This document shows, one piece after another, positions 8,670 to 13,611 of a stretch of 13,611 nt of DNA. Every line of letters begins with the position of its first letter. Position 1 is the stretch's first letter. The DNA is from Trileptium ribeirensis (taxonomy: Eukaryota; Nematoda; Enoplea; Enoplida; Thoracostomopsidae): positions 1 to 13,611 of the forward strand of contig JASANE010012054.1 of the NCBI GenBank assembly GCA_030248225.1, read 5' to 3'. The position numbers and the translations under genes are program-made. The notes under the pieces are model-generated. The model worked only from the letters and a program-made list of their open reading frames with translations, searched no databases and was not told where the DNA came from.

Positions 8670-8705
8670 TTCAATCCCAGGATCTCCAGGATCGCCTTGA
8701 TCTCC
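8670..8705 (-). CDS. Collagen triple-helix exon, 36 bp, 12 residues
   Basis: The minus strand reads acceptor TTGTTATAG, then GGA GAT CAA through ATT GAA, then donor GTAAGGCG. The translation is GDQGDPGDPGIE, four perfect Gly-X-Y triplets. The length (4 x 9 bp) and phase 0 ends keep the triplet register with the exons on both sides. The start GDQGDPGDPG differs from the start of the exon at 11268-11330 by one residue (Gln for Lys), although synonymous positions have drifted; an ancient exon duplication is likely. The cluster of three Asp makes this stretch acidic. A 71/81-bp minisatellite begins about 60 bp away in the upstream intron. Confidence 0.92.
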
Positions 8706-8764
8706 CTATAACAAATATCAAAACAGAAGTCGCGATACAACCGGAAAGTGGTTGAGTTCATGAA

Positions 8765-9260
8765 TCTGGTAAAATTGAGAAATGAATTTAAAAAATGCAA
8801 AATGCACCGTAAAAATCTGGTAAAATCTGGTAAAATCTGGTAAAATTGAGAAATGACTTTAAAAAATGCAAAATGCACCGTAAAAATCTGGTAAAATCTG
8901 GTAAAATTTGGTAAAATCTGGTAAAATTGAGAAATGAATTTAAAAAATGCAAAATGCACCGTAAAAATCTGGTAAAATCTGGTAAAATCTGGTAAAATTG
9001 AGAAATTAATTTAAAAAATGCAAAATGCACCGTAAAAATCTGGTAAATTCTGAGAAAATCTGGTAAAATTGAGAAATGAATTTAAAAAATGCAAAATGCA
9101 CCGTAAAAATCTGGTAAAATCTGGTAAAATTTGGTAAAATCTGGTAAAATTGAGAAATGAATTTAAAAAATGCAAAATGCACCGTAAAAATCTGGTAAAA
9201 TCTGGTAAAATCTGGTAAAATTGAGAAATGACTTTAAAAAATGCAAAATGCACCGTAAAA
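8765..9260. repeat. Nested minisatellite: 71/81-bp unit built on a 10-bp repeat
   Basis: Seven copies of a unit that joins a run of 10-bp words (TAAAATCTGG) to a constant part with TTGAGAAATGAATTTAAA and AAATGCAAAATGCACCGT. The marker AAAATTGAG recurs at 8771, 8842, 8923, 8994, 9065, 9146 and 9217, giving spacings of 71, 81, 71, 71, 81 and 71 bp. The 81-bp units have one extra 10-bp word with the variant TTTGG. The unit before 9065 carries a distinct variant, TAAATTCTGAGAAAA. The array is strongly A-rich on the plus strand. The minus-strand open frames of 80-97 codons across it are by-products of the repeat. Confidence 0.93.
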
Positions 9261-9364
9261 ATGTTTATTGTATGTAGTGCTTGTACGTTTGGCAATAGTA
9301 GAGAGCAACTAAAGTATACAAATTTACCAAGCCTAGCAACAAATGCATATATTATAGTCTATAA

Positions 9365-9577
9365 TACTGGCTAGTCCAAAGTGGGGGGGCGGGATCCCGG
9401 CATTTTCGGGTACCCATGGCTCTAAGCCCCCCTGCTAAGAAAAATAAACGTGTAAACGCAACACAATCGGGTAAAAAATTGGCCCCTCGGCAAAATATGG
9501 CACCCCTGTCAGGAGAGCCGGGGGTGCCCCGGCTGACGCCCTCCGGCTATAATTTCCGAGGTTTGGACTAGCCAGTA
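9365..9577. mobile_element. TA-flanked MITE, about 213 bp
   Basis: Perfect 14-bp terminal inverted repeats, CTGGCTAGTCCAAA at 9367-9380 and TTTGGACTAGCCAG at 9562-9575, have TA outside each end. The interior is GC-rich, with runs of G and C and hairpin-like words near 9515-9535. No transposase frame is present; the minus-strand frame at 9435-9644 runs out past the element and has no recognised domain. The intact TIRs suggest a younger insertion than the 5126-5377 element. Superfamily uncertain, though a TA duplication suits Tc1/mariner. Confidence 0.72.
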
Positions 9578-9666
9578 ATTGTCTATACATGCTCAAGGTA
9601 CGGGGTTCCAGGGATAGCCAACTGCTCGGGGGTTGGTAGCGCATTTATGGTTTCGACACCAAGACG
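9577..9666 (+). mobile_element. SINE-like dispersed repeat, copy 2 (head only)
   Basis: From TACATGCTCAAGGT at 9586 the sequence follows the repeat at 809. TAGCCAACTGCTCGG at 9615 aligns with TAGCCGAGTATTCGG at 839, and GGTTTCGACACC at 9649-9660 aligns with GGCCTTCGACCTCC at 860. The two words resemble tRNA A and B boxes, here 34 bp apart, and GTTGGTAGCGC at 9632 also recalls a tRNA D-arm. The GC-rich tail of copy 1 was not found after it, so this copy is truncated or the tails differ. It lies directly against the TA-flanked MITE. The plus-strand orientation is opposite to the collagen gene. Confidence 0.4.
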
Positions 9667-10220
9667 ATATAGGACGGAAGAACGATAACCACCTGTCCCA
9701 CATGATGACTATGTATTATCTTACTGGTTACTATGACAGCGACTAAAAGCTAAACCTTGACGATTGTTTCATGGATTATTCATTGTGTCCAGCTACGCAG
9801 CAATACAATTGACATTGACATCTAGAACTAATTGGAGCTTCAACACTGAAAAATTTCGTAAAATATGGCACTGGTGTAGACAGAAAGCCTCTACACTAAT
9901 TCAGACTGAACGGTGTATATGTTTAGAGGAAAGAACAGCTTAGAGCGATGGCTCTGGGAACTGCAATCAGTCATATTGCCCTAGTCTAAGTTTATATGAA
10001 TGAGAAGAATCTTAGGCTGAAGGCTTAGCGGCATGTCTTGACCGTCACTCATTTGGGTTATCTGTAAAGGCTTTCTCTAGACGAGTGCCCAAAATGCTGA
10101 ACCAATCAGACAGACAACATGAAACGAGTACGATTATTTGAGACCGTTTTAATAAATGTGGAAATTTCCGACAATCAGCCTTAAGCCAAATCTGATAATT
10201 GCTAATCTATAAATGTTCTT

Positions 10221-10223
<3 letters not shown>
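9667..10223. other. Intron sequence with no recognised feature
   Basis: Mixed-composition intron between the second SINE-like copy and the (TA)n tract. No Gly-X-Y segment with splice sites and no clear repeat was seen. Confidence 0.5.

Positions 10224-10278
<55 letters not shown>
10224..10278. repeat. (TA)n microsatellite, about 27 units
   Basis: An uninterrupted run of about 55 bp of alternating T and A. It has no sequence breaks, so length polymorphism is likely. The open frame crossing it (10199-10384) translates to Ile-Tyr repeats and is spurious. Confidence 0.97.
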
Positions 10279-10281
<3 letters not shown>

Positions 10282-10593
10282 AAAACGAAGAGATATTGTT
10301 GAATTTTATGATTTTAGGGTAGTTTGCAAATGTAAGAATCAAATAATTTTTTACAACTCAAATCTTTCTTTTTTCTCTGGGTAAAGTTAGTTGTGCGTTG
10401 TCAGGTCGATAGTATTATTGAAAAGTTCTAGTAAGACAACAAACAAGCCGCCTATATTGCACAGTTAGCAAGACAAGGTTGGCGCGTTTTCTTCAAAGGG
10501 TAAAACAACATTATGGCTATAACTAAAAACGTATGAAGTATAAAACAGCTTGATTTATTTCAAATATTTTTTCTTTCTGAGCTGTCGAAGGAT
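10279..10593. other. Intron sequence with no recognised feature
   Basis: AT-rich spacer between the (TA)n tract and the 14-bp minisatellite. Nothing recognised. Confidence 0.55.
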
Positions 10594-11137
10594 GGATCCG
10601 GGCATCAGGATCCAGGCATCACGATCCGGGAATCAGGATCGGGGCATAAGGATCCAGGCATCAGGATCCAGGCATCAGGATCCAGGCATCAGGATCTGGG
10701 CATCAGGATCCAGGCATCAGGATTCAAGCATCAGGATCCAGGCATCAGGATCTGGGCATCAGATTCCAGGCATCAGGATCCAAGCATCAGGATCCGAGCA
10801 TCAAGATCCGGGCTTCAGGATCGGGGCTTCAGGATCCAGGCATCAGGATCCAGGCATCAAGATCCGGGTATCAGGATCGGGCATAAGGATCCAGGCATCA
10901 GTATCCGAGCATCAGGATCCAGGCATCAGGATCCATGCATCAGGATCCAAGCATCGGGATCTGGGCATCAGGTTCCAGGCATCAGAATCCAAGCATCAGG
11001 ATCCGAGCATCAACATCCGGGCATCAGGGTTGGGGCTTCAGGATCCAGGCATCAGGATCCGGGCATCAGGATCCAAGCATCAGGATCCAGGCATCAGGAT
11101 CCGAGCCTCAGGATCCAGCATCAGCATCCAGGCATTT
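10594..11137. repeat. 14-bp minisatellite, 39 units, GGATCCRRGCATCA
   Basis: By eye I divide the array into 39 units, 37 of 14 bp and two of 13 bp (near 10874 and 11111). The core is GGATCC, then two purines, then GCATCA. Position 7 is the main variable site: 22 units have A there (mostly CCAGG or CCAAG), 10 keep CG at positions 6-7 (CCGGG or CCGAG), three have TG (CTGGG), and the other four are irregular. The core has no stop codon in any plus-strand frame, which explains the 202-codon and 70-codon open frames over it; its reverse complement contains TGA, so the other strand is closed. The predicted Arg/Gln/Gly-rich peptide has no recognised homology and I do not call it a gene. Confidence 0.95.
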
Positions 11138-11267
11138 AATATTGTGAAAGCTACATAAAGAAACAGATACCAGATACCATTTTGTCTAGATATATGAAGT
11201 ATTAAATTTTTTTATGCATTTTAGTAAGTTGATATTAATGATCAAACAAAAATAGACAGGTGCTTAC

Positions 11268-11330
11268 CTGCATACCCGGTTTACCTCGTGTACCGGGATA
11301 GCCTGGATCGCCTGGATCTCCTTTGTCTCC
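11268..11330 (-). CDS. Collagen triple-helix exon, 63 bp, 21 residues
   Basis: This is the most upstream exon seen. On the minus strand the acceptor GATACAG is followed by GGA GAC AAA, and the exon closes with ATG CAG before the donor GTAAGCA. It encodes seven Gly-X-Y triplets, starting GDKGDPGDPG and ending GKPGMQ. Glycine is at every third residue and proline is common at the Y position, as expected for a helix stabilised by hydroxyproline. It contains a Lys-Gly-Asp (KGD) tripeptide; KGD can act as an integrin motif in other proteins, but nothing here shows that it does so. Its first ten residues match nine of the first ten of the next exon at 8670-8705, which points to exon duplication. 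Phase 0 at both ends. Confidence 0.93.
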
Positions 11331-11925
11331 CTGTATCAAATATAAATAAAAAATACTGATCAATCAAAACTGGGCAACCCAACCTGGTCCCATGTCATTT
11401 TTAGTGACCGGACGTTATTAGAGCATGATTCGGTGAGCGGCAATCCCACCGAATTTCTTATGCATAGTATATCGCTCATATAAGGAGTTTAGCATAGTCT
11501 AAGGCTCAGGCATATTTATGCCTTAGTATATCGAGAACGGCACAACATACATTTCACTTCCGCCCACAAAACTTTCCTTGGCCCCAGTTTTTGTTACCGC
11601 CATGAGGCTGTGACATTGTTTATGGCTTTGTCATGATGGGAAAGAAATGCACTGTGGTGCCCAGCACAGTAAACGCTCTGTACATATTGTAATCTTTTCA
11701 CAGCCTACCGCTGCAGCCCGCCCACATATTGCAGACGGGCCCGGAAACGGATGCTACTGCAGCAAAAGCGAAAAGCGAAATTATATATTTATGGCCTTTG
11801 GCCTTCTTTATTCGTGCTATTGGCCCGTTTTTCATTTAAAAGTTAACGATCCCTGTTTCTTTGGGTACGACTTACGCACGACTTAACGAATAGTATCCGG
11901 CCTTGTTCTCATCATACAAAGATAG
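11331..11925. other. Intron sequence with no recognised feature
   Basis: Sequence upstream of the first visible exon. A small hairpin, AGGCATATTTATGCCT near 11508-11523, and a loose direct repeat of AGTATATCG (near 11466 and 11526) were noticed. A 79-codon plus-strand open frame at 11647-11886 has no recognised domain. No further collagen exon was found. Confidence 0.5.
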
Positions 11926-12535
11926 ATCATTAGGTTCTTTGCCGATATCCCACCCAGCTTGCGTTTGCCCAAAAATAGTCAGATTCTGGAAATTTTGTTA
12001 TGTTCGTGGTCATCGGGACCTCCCTGGTCATTTCCACCAAAAATCGAAGTTTTGAAATTTTTGATTTTTTCGATTTTTCCGGGTCCCACGGGAACCCAAA
12101 ATTTTTTCACTTAAACTTTGGATTTTAATCCATCATTCAACTCTGTTTGACGAACTGAGTGGAATGGTGTTATTTTTACGGGATCAGGTAACTGGATCCT
12201 AAGTTATGGTCAAAAGAGAGGCTCAGCAATTTAACAGTTTTTGCCATAACTTAGAATCCGGTTACTTGATTAAAAATAACACCATTCCACTCAGCTCGTC
12301 AAGCCGCGTCGAATGAAAATTCAAAGTTTAAGTGAAATAATTTTAGGCTTCCCAAAGTAGACGCTCGGGACCCGGAAAAATCGAAAAATCTAAAATTTAA
12401 AAAATTCGATATTTTTTGTAGAAATGATCAGGGGAGGTCTCAAGGATCACAAAAATACCTAAATTTCCAGAATCTGGCCATATTGGGCAAACAAGGGCCG
12501 GTGGGGGTTAACGGAAAAACCCGATCATGATTTAC
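11926..12535. mobile_element. Long foldback element, about 0.6 kb
   Basis: Two imperfect inverted arms of about 285-310 bp meet near 12215-12225. Matched words, left arm against reverse-complemented right arm, include GTTTGCCCAA near the outer end, AGATTCTGGAAATTT, GACCTCCC(T/C)GGTCATTTC-like sequence, CGATTTTTCCGGGTCCC, CACTTAAACTTT, GAGTGGAATGGTGTTATTTTTA and, at the centre, CTAAGTTATGG. The arms differ by many substitutions and small gaps. Transcribed RNA could form a long hairpin. A short frame near 12025-12045 that reads glycine-rich on the minus strand is not a collagen exon: it lacks the register and splice sites. A foldback transposon or a MITE is most likely; exact ends are uncertain. 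Confidence 0.75.
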
Positions 12536-12747
12536 CCCCTATAAAACTTATCGCCATGGCGCACCACTAAAAGCTACTATCATGCTTAAAAGGGTGTCTA
12601 CGCTGTAATAGGGCCTAGCCTCCTTGGAAAATATTAATGGGCACCCCCAATGGAACGTGTTTTCCCTGGACGAACCCATGGAAGTGTCACCCGTCAATCC
12701 CTTATAATTTTTAGTGCACGCATCATACATATATGCATACACATCTC

Positions 12748-12831
12748 TATCTCTACTATATGTAAGATATACGCATTACTAAAAGTATGACGGAGCAGCT
12801 GAACAAAAATATCTTACATATAGTAGAGATA
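12748..12831. repeat. Perfect 23-bp hairpin with 38-nt loop
   Basis: TATCTCTACTATATGTAAGA at 12748 continues to a 23-bp arm that is exactly complementary to 12809-12831. The loop is 12771-12808. A shorter outer match, ATGCAT at 12733 and 12832-12837 offset by a few bases, may extend it. The perfect AT-rich stem could be the end pair of a very small transposon or a structured RNA; a microRNA precursor is possible but perfect pairing without bulges is not typical of one. Confidence 0.85.
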
Positions 12832-13005
12832 TGCATTTAGATTATAAATAGGATACAAGGTTAAACTGAGCGGCAACGTTGAGTGCCTTCAGTTTACTTT
12901 GCGTCTCATGTCTGTTATATAAAAACACATCTCTTGCCGACAACCGTCCCAAGTTCTAACATGTAAACGTTTGATATATCAGCTTTTCATCCTACGTTGC
13001 TGGTA

Positions 13006-13304
13006 TTAAGGCGTCTTCACACGCTCAAACTTTTTGCTCAAATTTGGGCTCAAAATTTGAGCTCAAAACTGAATCGAATTTTGCTCAAATGTCGAAGGTG
13101 ATTTTTAAACAGAAATTGCAATATTTCGAAATTTGAGATCAAAATTTGATCTAAAACCGTTTCAGGCAACACATCACGTCCACGATTGGCTTGAAAAGTT
13201 TGAACAGTATTCCTGCGTTCAAACTTGCAAAAAATGCAAAAAAGATGCTTTCAAATTTTGATCAACATTTGAGCAAAAAGTTTGAGAATGTGAACACGCC
13301 TTAA
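13006..13304. mobile_element. TTAA-flanked MITE, about 299 bp
   Basis: The left end TTAAGGCGTCTTCACACGCT and the reverse complement of the right end TTAAGGCGTGTTCACATTCT match closely and both continue CAAACTTTTTGCTCAAAT, so the terminal inverted repeats are about 38 bp. TTAA at both edges suits the piggyBac target site, but TTA or TAA with a PIF/Harbinger element fits equally because the flanks are palindromic. The interior has many GCTCAAA/TTTGAGC words, a common subterminal pattern, and no transposase. Confidence 0.78.
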
Positions 13305-13611
13305 TTGTTCTCTACTCGCAGGGCTTTCGGCATTCGTTTCAAATTGACTTTATATCGGCATTGACATCTCTACTTTTAAAAGAAATTTGCTTTGTATATT
13401 TGTGTTACATGGGCCTTTGCGAGTTTCTTAAAACTAACAAAAATGTCATATCATTACAATGGCCCATGTCACCGCACCATAAAAATTTGAACTTATCATT
13501 TACATTACCATACATTTATTAAACATGCTTGAGTACGTAAGTTTTCTTCGCTCGCACACTGTGTGAACTTGTATAATTTCATTTTGCCTAGAGCACACGT
13601 AACTGAAACAA
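13305..13611. other. Sequence with no recognised feature
   Basis: AT-rich sequence to the right edge of the window. No collagen exon, RNA gene or clear repeat was recognised. Confidence 0.5.

Larger units (their letters stand above)
681..11330 (-). other. Internal part of a collagen gene (six exons, five introns)
   Basis: Six short minus-strand segments translate to Gly-X-Y repeats, and each lies between a consensus acceptor (TTTTAG, ATAG or ACAG) and a GT donor (mostly GTAAG). In gene order the exons are 63, 36, 45, 63, 18 and 36 bp, separated by introns of about 2562, 2837, 1061, 1260 and 2669 bp. All are phase 0 and begin with GGA or GGT, so the join gives 87 residues with glycine at every third position. 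Collagen chains use this repeat to form a secreted triple helix of the extracellular matrix, and exons in multiples of 9 bp are a known collagen-gene habit. Neither the N-terminal region nor a C-propeptide or NC1 domain is in view, so the collagen class (fibrillar, basement-membrane, FACIT or other) cannot be decided. Confidence 0.93.

Noticed and set aside
8666..9295. Minus-strand open frames rich in Phe, Leu and Asn
   Set aside because: They are translations of the 71/81-bp minisatellite, and one crosses the collagen exon at 8670-8705 in the wrong frame.
9515..9545. Minus-strand Gly-rich reading near GTCAGCCGGGG
   Set aside because: It lies in the GC-rich interior of a MITE, has no splice sites, and glycine does not hold every third position.
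10594..11137. CRISPR-like array
   Set aside because: Units are contiguous 14-bp tandem repeats with no unique spacers, in a eukaryotic intron.
12025..12075. Glycine-containing minus-strand reading that looked like collagen
   Set aside because: It lies inside the foldback, has no AG acceptor in register and breaks Gly-X-Y within a few residues.

Overview
This window looks like intron-rich genomic DNA from an animal, most likely an invertebrate. It is AT-rich, has no bacterial-style gene packing, and carries several small inverted-repeat transposons and three minisatellites. The species cannot be named from the sequence. The only gene I can support is on the minus strand: an internal piece of a collagen gene, seen as six very short exons at 11330-11268, 8705-8670, 5832-5788, 4726-4664, 3403-3386 and 716-681. 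Each exon is flanked by an AG acceptor and a GT donor, starts with a complete glycine codon, has a length that is a multiple of 9 bp (63, 36, 45, 63, 18, 36), and is in phase 0. Joined in order they give 87 residues, or 29 uninterrupted Gly-X-Y triplets. Neither gene end is visible. The coding exons make up 261 bp, about 2% of the window.

Layout from low to high coordinates. 1-680 holds no recognised feature. At 681-716 is the last visible exon. The 2.7-kb intron above it (717-3385) holds a GC-rich SINE-like block (about 799-1045), another GC-rich patch (about 1185-1390), a tiny inverted-repeat element (1814-1880) and an old tandem duplication (2026-2355). Next come the 18-bp exon (3386-3403), a doubtful exon-like segment (3605-3630), a second tiny inverted-repeat element (4113-4206) and the 63-bp exon at 4664-4726. 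The 1.06-kb intron 4727-5787 carries a TA-flanked MITE (5126-5377). Intron 5833-8669 carries a TTA-flanked MITE (5938-6510) and a GC-rich 53-bp minisatellite of about 20 copies (6969-8008). Intron 8706-11267 carries a nested 71/81-bp minisatellite (about 8765-9260), a TA-flanked MITE (9365-9577), a second SINE-like copy, a (TA)n tract and a 39-unit 14-bp minisatellite (10594-11137). Upstream of the last visible exon (11331-13611) are a 0.6-kb foldback, a short perfect hairpin and a TTAA-flanked MITE.

The exons are segments of one triple-helical domain, and everything else appears to be intron or upstream DNA populated by non-autonomous repeats. The longer open frames, including those over the minisatellites, are best read as by-products of repeats without stop codons. 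I found no tRNA or rRNA gene, CRISPR array, bacterial operon or autonomous transposase. The points most worth a second look are the collagen exon chain and its doubtful extra exon, the CpG-decay pattern in the 14-bp array, and the set of well-bounded MITEs and foldbacks.
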